Shown here piece after piece: positions 8,149 through 17,675 of a stretch of DNA of 64,000 nt (position 1 is its first letter; the number at the start of each line of letters is the position of its first letter). The position numbers and the translations under genes are program-made. The stretch lies in assembly GCA_004555655.1 (NCBI GenBank), contig SFHJ01000003.1, forward strand, positions 9,599 to 73,598, read 5' to 3'. This DNA comes from Clostridiales bacterium (GTDB lineage Bacteria > Bacillota > Clostridia > Oscillospirales > Oscillospiraceae). The notes under the pieces are model-generated. The model did not search any database, was not told where the DNA came from, and saw nothing but the letters and a program-made list of their open reading frames with translations.

Positions 8149-9141
8149 TCAGCGGGCGACGAAGCCCACCTTTTTATAGACCTTGCGCAGCGTTTTGTTT
8201 GCCAGCGCACTGGCGCGCTCTGCGCCCTGTTTGTAGATGCTCTCAAGATACGCCTTATCGCTGAGCAAACGCGCCGCCTCTTCACGGATTGGGCGCACCA
8301 GCTCCACAACGGCTTCGCCCACGGCAGGCTTGAACACGCCGTAGCCCTGATCCTTGAATTCTGCCTCCGCATCCTCCAGTGTCTTACCCGTCGCGGCGCA
8401 GTAGATGGTGAGCAGATTCGAGATACCGGGCTTGTTCTCGCGGTCAAAGCGCACGGCCGTCTCGCAGTCGGTCACGGCGCGCTTGAACTTACGCATAATG
8501 TCCTCGGGCTTATCCATCAGATACACGCAGCCGTCGGGATCAGACTTCGACATCTTGTTTTCAGGATTTCCAAGGCTCATGATGCGCGCGCCGAGCTTCG
8601 GGATAAACGGCTCAGGCAGCGTAAAGGTGTCGGAGAACGAGAAGTTGAAGCGCGTGGCAATGTCACGGCAGAGCTCAACATGCTGCTTCTGATCCTCACC
8701 CACAGGGACAAGATCCGCCTGATACAGCAGAATATCCGCCGCCATCAGGACGGGATAGGTAAACAGACCAGCCGTGATGTTATCGGCGTGCTGCTGCGAC
8801 TTCTGCTTGAACTGCGTCATGCGGCTGAGTTCACCGAACTGCGTATAGCATCCCAGCACCCAAGCAAGCTCAGCGTGCTGCGGCACGTGGCTCTGGATGA
8901 ACATGATATTCTTCTCCGGGTCGAGACCGCAGGCAATATACTGCGCCAACTGCTCCAGACTTCTTCTGCGCAGATCGGCCGGCACCTGCCGGACGGTGAT
9001 GGCGTGCATGTCGACAATGCAGTACAGGCAGTCATACTCCTCCTGCAGCGCGACCCAGTTCCGAATCGCGCCCATGTACGAACCCAGCGTCAGATCGCCG
9101 CTCGGCTGAATGCCTGAAAAAATGCGTTTTTTCTGTTCCAT
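8149..9141 (-). CDS. trpS: Tryptophanyl-tRNA synthetase
   Basis: 330 residues from the Met at 9141, which has GAGGG at a good distance; an in-frame ATG at 9162 is also possible given the promoter position. It charges tRNA-Trp. The class I HIGH equivalent is in PSGDLTLGSYMGA near residues 13-25 and the KMSKS loop in NKMSKSDPDG. CIVDMHAIT, CGLDPEKNI, LMAADILLYQADLVPVGEDQ and FIPKLGARIMSLG are typical TrpRS segments. It heads an operon with tagO/wecA and wecB/mnaA. The leader is too short for a T-box. Confidence 0.95.
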   Translation of the reverse strand: MEQKKRIFSGIQPSGDLTLGSYMGAIRNWVALQEEYDCLYCIVDMHAITVRQVPADLRRRSLEQLAQYIACGLDPEKNIMFIQSHVPQHAELAWVLGCYTQFGELSRMTQFKQKSQQHADNITAGLFTYPVLMAADILLYQADLVPVGEDQKQHVELCRDIATRFNFSFSDTFTLPEPFIPKLGARIMSLGNPENKMSKSDPDGCVYLMDKPEDIMRKFKRAVTDCETAVRFDRENKPGISNLLTIYCAATGKTLEDAEAEFKDQGYGVFKPAVGEAVVELVRPIREEAARLLSDKAYLESIYKQGAERASALANKTLRKVYKKVGFVAR

Positions 9142-9180
9142 GGTGAAACCCTCTTTTGTCATATTTCCATAGGTGAAGCT

Positions 9181-9209
9181 ATCTTACCACAAACCGCAAG
9201 ATTTCGCAA
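9181..9209 (-). promoter_or_regulatory. Promoter of trpS operon
   Basis: TTGCGA (9209-9204) and TAAGAT (9186-9181) on the minus strand are separated by 17 bp. The expected start point near 9174 leaves a leader of about 30 nt. Confidence 0.6.
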
Positions 9210-9216
9210 TAAATCA

Positions 9217-9245
9217 TTGACGCGGGGGCAAAGAAAATATACAAT
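9217..9245 (+). promoter_or_regulatory. Promoter of gltX
   Basis: TTGACG (9217-9222) and TACAAT (9240-9245) with a 17-bp spacer, 34 bp before the gltX ATG. It sits back to back with the trpS promoter. Confidence 0.7.
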
Positions 9246-9278
9246 AGTACGCGAAATTGAGAAACGGAGGCATCCCGC

Positions 9279-10769
9279 ATGGATTTTTTTGAAGAAATGG
9301 AAGCGCGCATTCCCAAGGGAAAGGTTCGCACGCGCTTCGCGCCCAGCCCAACGGGCTATATGCACGTCGGCAATCTGCGCACGGCGCTGTATACCTGGCT
9401 GATCGCCCGCCGCCATGGCGGTACGTTCATCCTGCGCATTGAAGATACCGACCAGGGCCGGCTTGTCGATGGCGCGGTCGACGTGATCTATAAGACGATG
9501 GCCGAGTGCGGTCTGACGCATGACGAGGGCCCCGATATCGGTGGCCCCGTGGGGCCGTATGTGCAGTCACAGCGGCGTGCCCTGTTTGGAAAATACGCCG
9601 AACTTCTCGTTCAGCGCGGCGGTGCATATTACTGCTTCTGCCAGAAGGAGGACGAAGAAGAATCGGACGATGCCGATCCGAAGCAGATCAAAAAGCACGT
9701 CTGCGCATGCCGCGAGCTGCCGCTTGACGAGGCGCTGGCAAAGAAGGCCGCGGGCGTGCCTTACGTCATTCGCCAGAGAATTCCCACCGAGGGCACGACG
9801 ACGTTCCACGACGCGTCGTTTGGCGACATCACGGTGGAAAACAAGGAATTGGAAGATCAGGTGTTGCTCAAATCCGACGGTCTTCCCACCTACAACTTTG
9901 CAAATGTGGTGGATGACCACCTCATGGGCATCACGCATGTTGTGCGCGGCAGTGAGTACCTGTCCTCTGCGCCCAAGTACAATCTACTGTATGAGGCATT
10001 CGGCTGGGACGTGCCGACGTATGTGCACTGCTCGCCTGTCATGCGTGACGCGCAGCACAAGATGTCCAAGCGCCACGGCGACCCCAGCTATGAGGATCTC
10101 ATCAACGAAGGGTATCTCACCGAAGCGGTACTCAACTATGTGGCACTTCTGGGCTGGTCGCCCAAGGGGGAGCTTGCCGAGCGCGAGTTCTTTACGCTCC
10201 CGGAGTTGGCTGAAGTCTTTGATATTTCCGGCATCTCAAAGTCCCCCGCCGTGTTTGATATCAACAAGCTGCGCTGGATGAACGCGGAGTATATGAAAAA
10301 GCTCTCGCCGGAGGCGTTCTTCGCCAAGGCTGAGCCGTATCTCAAAAAGGCAGTGACCAATCCCGCCATCGACCTGCACGCTGTGGCCGCGCTGGTGCAC
10401 TCGCGCTGCGAGGTGCTGAGCGACCTTGCCGAGCGCGTGGACTTTTTGGACAGGCTGCCGGATTACGACACGGCGCTGTATGTGCACAAGAAATCAAAGA
10501 CGACGCTGGAAAACTCGCTTGAATCGCTCAAGTGGTCGCTCGACGTGCTGCAATCGCTGGACACGTGGACAAACGAGAGCCTGTATGACGCGCTCGTCGC
10601 GCTCGCGGCAGAAAAGGGCGTGAAGAACGCCATCGTTCTCTGGCCGCTTCGTGTTGCAGTATCGGGCAAGGCGTCCACCCCGGGCGGCGCGACCGAGCTG
10701 TGCGCGCTCTTGGGCAAGGACGAATCCATCCGCCGTGTGGAGGCCGGCATCGCGCTGCTGCAGAAATAA
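9279..10769 (+). CDS. gltX: Glutamyl-tRNA synthetase
   Basis: 496 residues. Class I synthetase that attaches glutamate to tRNA-Glu. Motif 1 is RFAPSPTGYMHVGNLRTALY near 20-40, RIEDTDQGR binds substrate, and the ATP loop is HKMSKRHGDPS. The C-terminal anticodon-binding region (about 320-496) is complete. The short Glu/Asp-rich insertion EEDEEESDDADPKQIKKH near residues 124-142 is unusual. The ATG at 9279 follows CGGAGG. The downstream methyltransferase gene is 14 bp away and probably co-transcribed. Whether the enzyme also charges tRNA-Gln cannot be told here. Confidence 0.96.
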   Translation: MDFFEEMEARIPKGKVRTRFAPSPTGYMHVGNLRTALYTWLIARRHGGTFILRIEDTDQGRLVDGAVDVIYKTMAECGLTHDEGPDIGGPVGPYVQSQRRALFGKYAELLVQRGGAYYCFCQKEDEEESDDADPKQIKKHVCACRELPLDEALAKKAAGVPYVIRQRIPTEGTTTFHDASFGDITVENKELEDQVLLKSDGLPTYNFANVVDDHLMGITHVVRGSEYLSSAPKYNLLYEAFGWDVPTYVHCSPVMRDAQHKMSKRHGDPSYEDLINEGYLTEAVLNYVALLGWSPKGELAEREFFTLPELAEVFDISGISKSPAVFDINKLRWMNAEYMKKLSPEAFFAKAEPYLKKAVTNPAIDLHAVAALVHSRCEVLSDLAERVDFLDRLPDYDTALYVHKKSKTTLENSLESLKWSLDVLQSLDTWTNESLYDALVALAAEKGVKNAIVLWPLRVAVSGKASTPGGATELCALLGKDESIRRVEAGIALLQK

Positions 10770-10783
10770 AAAGGAGGCGCGGC

Positions 10784-11581
10784 ATGGACATTTTTGACGT
10801 ATACAAAATCCCGGACGAGCTGGAGAGAATCAACAAAACGTATGACTTCTTCAATGAAGATACCCGTCTGAACCGTTCCAGGGCCGCGCGCGTGGAGTTT
10901 CTGACGACAACCCGCTATATCGAGCAGTATCTCACACCCGGCGCAAAAATATTGGACATCGGCGCGGGTGCGGGCGAATACAGCTTATATTTTGCCAGAA
11001 AGGGCTATAAAGTCTCCGCTCTGGAACTGGCAGACAACAATATCCGCGCGTTTCGCGAAAAACTCCGCCCCGGGGACAAAATTGATCTGGTACAGGGCAA
11101 CGCTGTCGATCTCGGCCGCTACGCGGATGAATCGTTCGACGCGGTACTGCTGTTTGGGCCGCTTTACCACCTGCACAGCGAGTCCGACCGGCAGAAGTGC
11201 ATTGCCGAAGCCAGACGCGTCTGCAAGCCGGATGGGACGCTCTTCTTCGCGTTCATCTCCAACGACTTTGTGATCCTGACTGAGTTTTTCAACCGGCCGG
11301 ACTATTTTGTAAACGGCGATTACGACAAAAGAACCTTTGCCCTTGGGGACTTCCCTTTTGTGTTCCATACAGTGGACGAATGCCGCACAATGCTGCGCAT
11401 GGGCGGCGTGAGGATCATCAAAGAGGTCGCATCCGACGGTGTGAGCGAGCTGCTTGAGGACAAGATCAACGCCATGGATGAAGAAAGCTACGCGCAGTAT
11501 CTGCGCTATCACTTCTATATCTGCGAAAAGCCGGAGATGCTCGGTATGAGCAATCACCTGCTGTTCGTCGGCAAAAAGTAA
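10784..11581 (+). CDS. SAM-dependent methyltransferase, class I
   Basis: 265 residues from the ATG at 10784, with AAAAGGAGG upstream. The SAM-binding motif I is ILDIGAGAGEYSLYFA (56-71), the acidic end of strand 2 is in ALELADN, and motif IV is DAVLLFGPLYHLHS, followed by AEARRVCKPDGTLFFAF. These place it in the Methyltransf_11/25 group. The substrate is unknown. It shares a transcript with gltX and ends at a strong terminator. Confidence 0.85.
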   Translation: MDIFDVYKIPDELERINKTYDFFNEDTRLNRSRAARVEFLTTTRYIEQYLTPGAKILDIGAGAGEYSLYFARKGYKVSALELADNNIRAFREKLRPGDKIDLVQGNAVDLGRYADESFDAVLLFGPLYHLHSESDRQKCIAEARRVCKPDGTLFFAFISNDFVILTEFFNRPDYFVNGDYDKRTFALGDFPFVFHTVDECRTMLRMGGVRIIKEVASDGVSELLEDKINAMDEESYAQYLRYHFYICEKPEMLGMSNHLLFVGKK

Positions 11582-11592
11582 GTAATTGCAAA

Positions 11593-11623
11593 ACACCGGC
11601 ATACGCATCGCGTATGCCGGTGT
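11593..11623. terminator. Bidirectional terminator between convergent genes
   Basis: Perfect 14-bp stem ACACCGGCATACGC / GCGTATGCCGGTGT with a 3-nt loop, between the methyltransferase gene and the HAD gene. Confidence 0.8.
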
Positions 11624-11630
11624 TGTTTGC

Positions 11631-12296
11631 TCATAAGTGCAGCAGCGCTTCAATTTCCGCCGTGGAGTCGGCCAGCATGTCGGCTCCCGCCGCGATCAGT
11701 TCATCCCGGTCACGGTAGCCCCAAGTCACACCAAGCGCAAAAAAGCCCATCTTTGACGCAAACTCCATATCCGTGTCGCCGTCTCCGATGTAGAGCACTT
11801 CCCCGGGCTTTACGCCCAATTCCTCGAGCAGCATGTACCCTGCGTCAGGCGCGGGCTTGAGCGGCCTTGTGCCGTTGTTGCCCCAGATGAGCGAGAAAGG
11901 ATCGCCGGGGAAAAAATGGTGAATGATTTTGAGCGTTGTACGCTCCGTCTTATTCGACAGCACGCCGAGCGTATAGCCCGCCGCGTACATTTTTTTGACC
12001 ATTTCCGCTACGCCGGGGAAAAATACGGTGTGCACCGTGCAGTGCTCCGGGTAATAACCCTGATAGTCCACGAGCACGCGGTCAATGATCTCGGGCGTAT
12101 TCTGCCCGGCAGGCAGCGCCTGACTGAACAGCGTGCGGATGCCGTGGCCGACGAAACGCCGGTACTCAGCGCGGTTATGCTCCGGAAAGCCGGAACGGTG
12201 CAGGGCCACATTGGCACCTGCACCGATATCCTGCAGCGTATCCAGAAGCGTCCCGTCGAGATCAAAAACCACGGCGCGAATCTTCTGCGGGTCCAT
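11631..12296 (-). CDS. HAD-superfamily phosphatase, phosphoglycolate phosphatase-like
   Basis: 221 residues. Motif I FDLDGTLLDT is at 11-20 (nucleophile Asp12, acid Asp14), motif II is LSNKTERT, the motif III Lys is in RPLKPAPD, and motif IV is YIGDGDTDMEFA. A helical cap lies between motifs I and II. The Gph/PGMB-like group dephosphorylates small sugar or acid phosphates. It starts two bases after the stop of the fused E1 gene and on the same strand, so it is the fourth gene of the dehydrogenase-E2-E1 operon. Its substrate is inferred to come from that pathway. Confidence 0.85.
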   Translation of the reverse strand: MDPQKIRAVVFDLDGTLLDTLQDIGAGANVALHRSGFPEHNRAEYRRFVGHGIRTLFSQALPAGQNTPEIIDRVLVDYQGYYPEHCTVHTVFFPGVAEMVKKMYAAGYTLGVLSNKTERTTLKIIHHFFPGDPFSLIWGNNGTRPLKPAPDAGYMLLEELGVKPGEVLYIGDGDTDMEFASKMGFFALGVTWGYRDRDELIAAGADMLADSTAEIEALLHL

Positions 12297-12298
12297 GC

Positions 12299-14782
12299 TT
12301 ACACACCCAGCTTGTTGCGGCGGATGACCTCAGCGTCGTCGGGCGTGGTCGTGGAGACGTAGCCGGGCAGCGGAATGAGGCGGGCGTTGATCGCATCGAT
12401 GATCCACTCGGAATACGGGAAGAAGTACTTGTCGAATTCGTGCGGCGGCGTGATCCAGTTGCGCGCACCGACAACAACGGGAGGCGCATCGAGATAGTCA
12501 AAGCAGAGCGTGGAGATATTCTGTGCAATCTCGTTGAGGAACGTACCGCGCGCGCAGGCGTCGGAAGCCAGAACCACACGGCCGGTCTTCTTGACGGAAG
12601 CGATGATGTCGGTGTAATCCAACGGCACCAGAGACGGCATATTGATAACGTCAGCCTCAAGGCCGTACTTTTCGCTCAGCGTCTTGGCAGCGTCATATGC
12701 ACGGTAGAGCGTTGCACCGATGGTGAGGATGGTGACGTCCTTGCCGTCGCGGACCTTGTTGACCGCGCCGGGAACCCACTCATACTCTTCTGCGGGCACG
12801 CCGCCCTCATGGAACTCCTCGCCCTTGCCGTAGATTCTCTGCGACTCAAAGATGACGCAGGGATCGGTGCCGTTGAGCGCGGCCTGCATGATGCCCTTGG
12901 CCTCGTACGGGGTGGCCGGGAAGAAGACCTTCAGGCCGGGGATATGCGAGACGATGGCAACCCAGTCCTGCGAGTGCTGTGCGCCGTACTTGGCGCCGAC
13001 GGACATACGCAGGATCATCGGCATCTTCAAAATACCGGCGGACATGGACTGCCACTTGGACATCTGGTTGAACACCTCGTCGCCGGCGCGGCCCAGGAAG
13101 TCGCAGTACATCAGCTCAACCACGGCGCGGCCGCCGCACATGCAGTAGCCGACAGCGGTGCCGACGATAGCGGCCTCGGAGATCGGGGAGTTGAAGAGTC
13201 TGGAGTACGGGATAACGTCCATCAATCCGCGGTAGACCGCGTATGCGCCGCCCCAGTCACGCACATCTTCGCCGTAGGCGACGAGCGTGGGATCTTCATA
13301 GTACTTGTTGAACAGCGGCTCAAACAGCGCGTCGCGGATGTTGTAGAGCTTCATGTCGGAGAACTTCTTGCCGTCCTTGTCGAATGCGAAGTGCTCCTTC
13401 TTGGCAAGATCAGTATAGCGCTTGCAGCTCTCCTTCGGGCCGGTGACGTTGATCTTCTGGTCAGGATCGCCCATCGAACGGACAGTCTCGTTGGAGAACA
13501 TCAGGTTCGCCAGATAGTCGGGATTCTGGTCAAAGTCGACGTACGGGGAAATTTCCTTGTCGTCGGCGGCCTTGCAGATCATGGTCATGCGGTCGGCGGT
13601 GTCCTGCAGGAGCTTGCCGAAGAACTCATCGGACTCAACGCCAGCTTCAACCAGCGCTTCGCGGAACTTGACAATGGGGTCATAGCTGCGCCATGCTTCG
13701 ATCTCTTCCTTGGAGCGGTAGGCATTCTGGTCAGAGGTGGAGTGACCAACCAGACGGTAGGTCACAACGTCCAGCAGAACCGGGCCGTCGTTATTCTTGA
13801 TGTACTCCATCTTGCGCTTGTACGCGTCGATGACAGCCAGCGGGTTCCAGCCGTCGACACGCTCAGCGTGCATCTGGTTGGGGGTCACGCCTGCGCCGAG
13901 TCTTGCCAGCATGTCGTACGCCATGGTCTCGCCGCGGGTCTGGCCGCCCATGCCGTAGTCGTTGTTGAAGACGTTGAAGATGACCGGCAGGCCGCCCTTG
14001 CGTCCCTCCTCCCAGAGGGTCTTGAACTGGTCCATCGCCGAGAAGTTGAGCGCCTCAAACACAGGGCCGCAGCCCAGCGACGCGTCGCCGATGTTGCAGA
14101 CGACAACGCCCTTTTTGTCGTTGTTCTTCTTGTACAGAGCCGCGCCAGCCGCGATGGTGGCAGAGCCGCCGACGATGGCGTTGTTGGGGTAAATGCCGAA
14201 CGGCAGGAAGAATGCGTGCATCGAGCCGCCCATGCCGTGATGGAAGCCGTTCTCGCGGGCAAAGATCTCAGCGACCGTGCCGTAGAGCAGGAAGCGAATG
14301 GCCAGCTCCTTGACATCAGGGGTATCGGCAAACTTCTTGACGGCCGCCAGCGTCTTGCCGCCGAGGAAGTTCTGCATGATGTTCATGAGCTCATCGTCAG
14401 ACAGCTTCTGGATGCAGCTCAGGCCCTTGGCGAGGATCTCACTGTGGCTGCGGTGGCTGCCGAAGGTGATATCGTCTTTGTCAAGCAGATACGCTTCGCC
14501 GACGCAGGAAGACTCCTGGCCGTAGGACAGGTGCGCGGGACCGGGATAGGTGGTCTCGATGCCGTTGTAGTTCGCCTGGGTCTTGATCTGGTTGAGCATG
14601 TGCTCGAACTCACGGCAGATGGCCATGTCGCGGTAGATGCGGATGAGGTCTTCCTTGGTATAGTTGCCCTCTTCCAGCTCCTGCTTGACAGTCTTGTTGT
14701 ACTGGCAGACGGGAATATCTTCAAAATGGATCGTACCGGCAGCACGGGTTTCTACCGGATCAACATACAAAGATTTCGGCAT
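12299..14782 (-). CDS. Thiamine-diphosphate-dependent dehydrogenase E1, fused alpha and beta subunits
   Basis: 827 residues joining the two E1 subunits of 2-oxoacid or acetoin dehydrogenase complexes. The alpha part (about 40-460) has GSHRSHSEILAKG, GFHHGMGGSMHA (179-190) and the ThDP motif from GDAS (232-235) to NN (273-274), and VTYRLVGHSTSD. The beta part (from about 475) starts KLYNIRDALFEPLFNKYY and has GEDVRDWGG, FNSPISEAAIVG and PLDYTDIIASVKKTGRVV. The family oxidatively decarboxylates or cleaves a 2-oxo compound and passes the acyl group to lipoyl-E2. The N-terminal 35 residues and the insert DQFKTLWEEGRKGG are not typical of pyruvate E1. Neighbours are E2, a medium-chain dehydrogenase and a HAD phosphatase; no E3 is present. 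Substrate unknown. Confidence 0.9.
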   Translation of the reverse strand: MPKSLYVDPVETRAAGTIHFEDIPVCQYNKTVKQELEEGNYTKEDLIRIYRDMAICREFEHMLNQIKTQANYNGIETTYPGPAHLSYGQESSCVGEAYLLDKDDITFGSHRSHSEILAKGLSCIQKLSDDELMNIMQNFLGGKTLAAVKKFADTPDVKELAIRFLLYGTVAEIFARENGFHHGMGGSMHAFFLPFGIYPNNAIVGGSATIAAGAALYKKNNDKKGVVVCNIGDASLGCGPVFEALNFSAMDQFKTLWEEGRKGGLPVIFNVFNNDYGMGGQTRGETMAYDMLARLGAGVTPNQMHAERVDGWNPLAVIDAYKRKMEYIKNNDGPVLLDVVTYRLVGHSTSDQNAYRSKEEIEAWRSYDPIVKFREALVEAGVESDEFFGKLLQDTADRMTMICKAADDKEISPYVDFDQNPDYLANLMFSNETVRSMGDPDQKINVTGPKESCKRYTDLAKKEHFAFDKDGKKFSDMKLYNIRDALFEPLFNKYYEDPTLVAYGEDVRDWGGAYAVYRGLMDVIPYSRLFNSPISEAAIVGTAVGYCMCGGRAVVELMYCDFLGRAGDEVFNQMSKWQSMSAGILKMPMILRMSVGAKYGAQHSQDWVAIVSHIPGLKVFFPATPYEAKGIMQAALNGTDPCVIFESQRIYGKGEEFHEGGVPAEEYEWVPGAVNKVRDGKDVTILTIGATLYRAYDAAKTLSEKYGLEADVINMPSLVPLDYTDIIASVKKTGRVVLASDACARGTFLNEIAQNISTLCFDYLDAPPVVVGARNWITPPHEFDKYFFPYSEWIIDAINARLIPLPGYVSTTTPDDAEVIRRNKLGV

Positions 14783-14800
14783 AATTGTCCTTCCTTTCTC

Positions 14801-16372
14801 TTACTTGGCCATGAGGGTCATGAAGTTCTCGAGGTTCTTGCACAGATCGCTCATGAAGCGGGCCGCGGGCGCGCCGTCAAGGACTCTGTGGTCAAACGTC
14901 AAAGACAGGCCCATCGCCGGATACGTCTCGATCACGCCGTCCTTGGCCGACTTGATCTTGGTCTGGATGTTGCAGATGCCAAGAATACCGGTCTGGGGCG
15001 GGTTCACGACAGGCGTGAACGCCTCGCAGCCAAACGAGCCGATGTTCGAAACGGTGAAGGTCGCGCCCTGCATCTTGTCCGGGCTCAGGCTGCCGTCACG
15101 CGCAGCTGCGGCAAGTTCCTTCGCGGCCATGGACAGCTCAAGCAGGCTCATCTCATCGGCGTGGAAGATGGTGGGGACGATCAGGCCGCGCGGGGTGTCG
15201 CAGGCGAAGCCGAGATTCACATGGTTGAAGTGACGCACGACATTGTCCTCGAGCATGTTGGCGTTCAGATCCGGGCAGGATAGAACTGTCTTTGCCACGG
15301 CATACATGACCATGTCGTTCAGGCTGATCTTGCCCATGGGAGCATCCATCGGCTTGAGCATGGCGCGGTAGGCCTGAATCTGCGTGGCGTCGAAGGAGAA
15401 CTGCTGCGTGAGCTGCGCCATGGTGGACAGGCTCTTGGTCATGGACTTGGCAGTGGCCTTGCGCACAGCGTTGAACTTGACGTCTTCAAACTCAGTCTCG
15501 GGCGCTGCTGCGGCAGCAGCGGTGGTGTAGACAGCGCCGCCTTCGGCGATCAGCTTGTCGATATCGCGCTCGATGATACGGCCGTTGGGGCCGGTGCCGG
15601 TGGCCATGGCGGGGTTCACGCCGGCGCTGACAGCCTTGGCCATCGCGCGCGGAGAAATGGCGGTGAGTTCTGCCTTTGCAGCGGCAGGCGCAGCAGCCAC
15701 GGCTGCAGCAGCAGGAGCAGCGGCTTCTTCAGCAGCGGGAGCCGGAACCTCCGCGCCGGGCTTCAGGAACTCAAACGCGTCGCCGGGGTTGCCGACTGCG
15801 CAGACGTTCTCAAGGCACGGTACCTCGTCGCCGTCTTCAAAGAACTTGGCCAGCAGCGTGCCGGCCGCGGTGGACTCGCACTCAAACTCAGCCTTGTCGG
15901 TCTCGTAAGTAAACAGGATATCGCCGACGGCAACGCTGTCGCCAACCTGCTTCTTCCACTCGCCGATGATACACGACTCGACCGTGATACCGGCCTTCGG
16001 CATGATAACGGCCTCTGCACAGGGGCCTGCGGGCTTGGCCGCAGCGGCGGGCGCAGCAGCTGCAGCTGCGGGAGCGGCAGCGGCAGGAGCCTCGGTCGCA
16101 GCGGCTGCGTTCTTCAGCGCGGACGTGTCTTCGCCGGGATTGCCGATTGCGCAGACATTGACAAGGCACGGAACCTCGTCGCCTTCCTGATAGAAAATGT
16201 CAATCAGAGTACCAGCCGCAGTGGACTCGCACTCAAATTCGGCCTTATCGGTCTCGTAGGTGAAGAGGATATCGCCGACCGCAACGGGATCGCCGACCTT
16301 CTTCTTCCACTCGCCGATGATGCAAGATTCGACTGTAATGCCAGCCTTGGGCATCAATACGCCTTCTGCCAT
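14801..16372 (-). CDS. Lipoyl acyltransferase E2 with two lipoyl domains
   Basis: 523 residues. Two nearly identical lipoyl domains (about 1-80 and 120-200) each carry YETDKAEFE, with the lipoylated Lys at 43 and 160. Ala/Pro-rich flexible linkers follow each. A peripheral subunit-binding domain lies near 240-277 (ISPRAMAKAVSAGVNPAMAT). The catalytic acyltransferase domain (about 300-523) ends in LTFDHRVLDGAPAARFM, with the active-site His and Asp. It takes the acyl group from E1 and transfers it to CoA. It lies 18 bp upstream of the E1 gene. Since no E3 lies near, dihydrolipoamide dehydrogenase must come from elsewhere. Confidence 0.93.
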   Translation of the reverse strand: MAEGVLMPKAGITVESCIIGEWKKKVGDPVAVGDILFTYETDKAEFECESTAAGTLIDIFYQEGDEVPCLVNVCAIGNPGEDTSALKNAAAATEAPAAAAPAAAAAAPAAAAKPAGPCAEAVIMPKAGITVESCIIGEWKKQVGDSVAVGDILFTYETDKAEFECESTAAGTLLAKFFEDGDEVPCLENVCAVGNPGDAFEFLKPGAEVPAPAAEEAAAPAAAAVAAAPAAAKAELTAISPRAMAKAVSAGVNPAMATGTGPNGRIIERDIDKLIAEGGAVYTTAAAAAAPETEFEDVKFNAVRKATAKSMTKSLSTMAQLTQQFSFDATQIQAYRAMLKPMDAPMGKISLNDMVMYAVAKTVLSCPDLNANMLEDNVVRHFNHVNLGFACDTPRGLIVPTIFHADEMSLLELSMAAKELAAAARDGSLSPDKMQGATFTVSNIGSFGCEAFTPVVNPPQTGILGICNIQTKIKSAKDGVIETYPAMGLSLTFDHRVLDGAPAARFMSDLCKNLENFMTLMAK

Positions 16373-16396
16373 GTTTATTTCACTCCTATTTAGAAT

Positions 16397-17650
16397 TTAT
16401 TTATTTGCAAGCAAATACTTTTCAGCTTCTGCGCTCCACAGACCGTTGTGGCGCTCGGTGATCTCGGCCAGCTTTGCAAACAGCGGATCGGTCTCGCCCA
16501 GCTTTGCAAAGTCCGCGATGGCCGTCAGCGGCAGCTCGATCTGCGTGTAGATGAGCTTCTTACCGCCGCGAATATTCGGCAGGTTCAGCGTAGTGTCGAC
16601 AACAGCGTTCAGGCCGCCGATATGCGTGACCATGGCAGCGGGGTTGATCTTGCCGCTGGTCATCATTGCAATGGCTTCCTTCATATCGTCTGTATTGCCG
16701 CCGGAGGTGCCGACCAGATGCGTATAGAGATAATGGACGTTATAGAAGTTGAACTCGGCCTTGAACTGGTTGTTGGTGGGGCCTGCGAAGAAGTTGAGGC
16801 AGCCGTCGAAGCCCAGAATATCGCCCGCCTGCTCGACGACCGGACGAACCGGCGCGAAGCAGATGACGTCGTTATAGCCGGTGCCGCCGGTCAGCTCGCG
16901 CAGGTACGCGGTGTCGCAGCCGGGCTTGGCCGTGTTGACGTAGTGCAGCTCGATGCCAAGGCTCTTGGCATGCTCAACGGTGTAGATGCTCTCGGCTCTG
17001 GCCAGACGCTCATCGTCGATATCGGTGACGACAAGCAGGCTGGGACGGCGATCGCAGTGCAGCGCGTAGTCGATCGCGCCCAGGCCCATGGGGCCGACAG
17101 ACGCCAGCAGCGCCATCTTGCCGCCCTCGACGATGCCCATGTCATGGACATAGCTGCCGAGACGGGTGTGGTACATCGCGTGGAACGTGCCGATGATGCA
17201 GCTCATCGGTTCGGACAGAGAGCCGTAGAAATAGGTGTCGGAATCATAGGTAAGCAGGTTGTCAGTCAGCAGCGTTTCAATGGGGATATTGGCATACTGC
17301 ATATCGCCGCCGCAGTACTGATAGGAATAGCCGGGGGCCATCTGCGAGCCCTTGTAGAAGTGCGCAGGCTGGATGGCGAAGCCCTGGCCGGGCTTATACT
17401 TGTGCTTCCAGTTCTCACCGACCTCGGTGATCACGCCGCAGAATTCATGGCCGACAACGGTCGGATGCTCCGCGACATCATCGGGCACGCGCTTGTGCTC
17501 GGCGCCTTCAACGGCAGCCTTGTACGAGCTCATGCAGATGGAGTCGGAAATGATCTTGACCTGAACGTCGTCAGGACCGACCTGCGGCAGCTCGATCTCC
17601 TCGAGGCGCAGATCCATTTTCCCGTGGATTCGGACAGCTTTTGTCTTCAT
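16397..17650 (-). CDS. Zinc-type medium-chain dehydrogenase, sorbose-1-phosphate reductase-like
   Basis: 417 residues, longer than usual alcohol dehydrogenases. The N-terminal GroES-like half has VGHEFCGVITEVG (the GHE zinc-site motif) and SICMSSYKAAVEGAEHKR, where the Cys and His fall near the catalytic zinc positions. The Rossmann half has ALLASVGPMGLGAIDYAL. The general plan and C-terminal IRGGKKLIY resemble the L-sorbose-1-phosphate reductase branch of the family, so a phosphorylated ketose or polyol substrate is plausible but unproven. It is the first gene of the operon with E2, E1 and the HAD phosphatase, with a consensus promoter and a palindromic leader. Confidence 0.85.
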   Translation of the reverse strand: MKTKAVRIHGKMDLRLEEIELPQVGPDDVQVKIISDSICMSSYKAAVEGAEHKRVPDDVAEHPTVVGHEFCGVITEVGENWKHKYKPGQGFAIQPAHFYKGSQMAPGYSYQYCGGDMQYANIPIETLLTDNLLTYDSDTYFYGSLSEPMSCIIGTFHAMYHTRLGSYVHDMGIVEGGKMALLASVGPMGLGAIDYALHCDRRPSLLVVTDIDDERLARAESIYTVEHAKSLGIELHYVNTAKPGCDTAYLRELTGGTGYNDVICFAPVRPVVEQAGDILGFDGCLNFFAGPTNNQFKAEFNFYNVHYLYTHLVGTSGGNTDDMKEAIAMMTSGKINPAAMVTHIGGLNAVVDTTLNLPNIRGGKKLIYTQIELPLTAIADFAKLGETDPLFAKLAEITERHNGLWSAEAEKYLLANK

Positions 17651-17675
17651 GTACTACATCTTCCTTTCAAGACTT

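Noticed and set aside
9142..9278. T-box leader for trpS or gltX
   Set aside because: The 115-bp divergent gap is filled by two promoters and leaves about 30-nt leaders, too short for a T-box.
12440..15283. 947-codon open frame on the plus strand opposite the E1 and E2 genes
   Set aside because: It is the mirror of GC-rich coding sequence; no ribosome site, and its translation is low-complexity Val/Ala/Arg. The minus-strand proteins have clear families.
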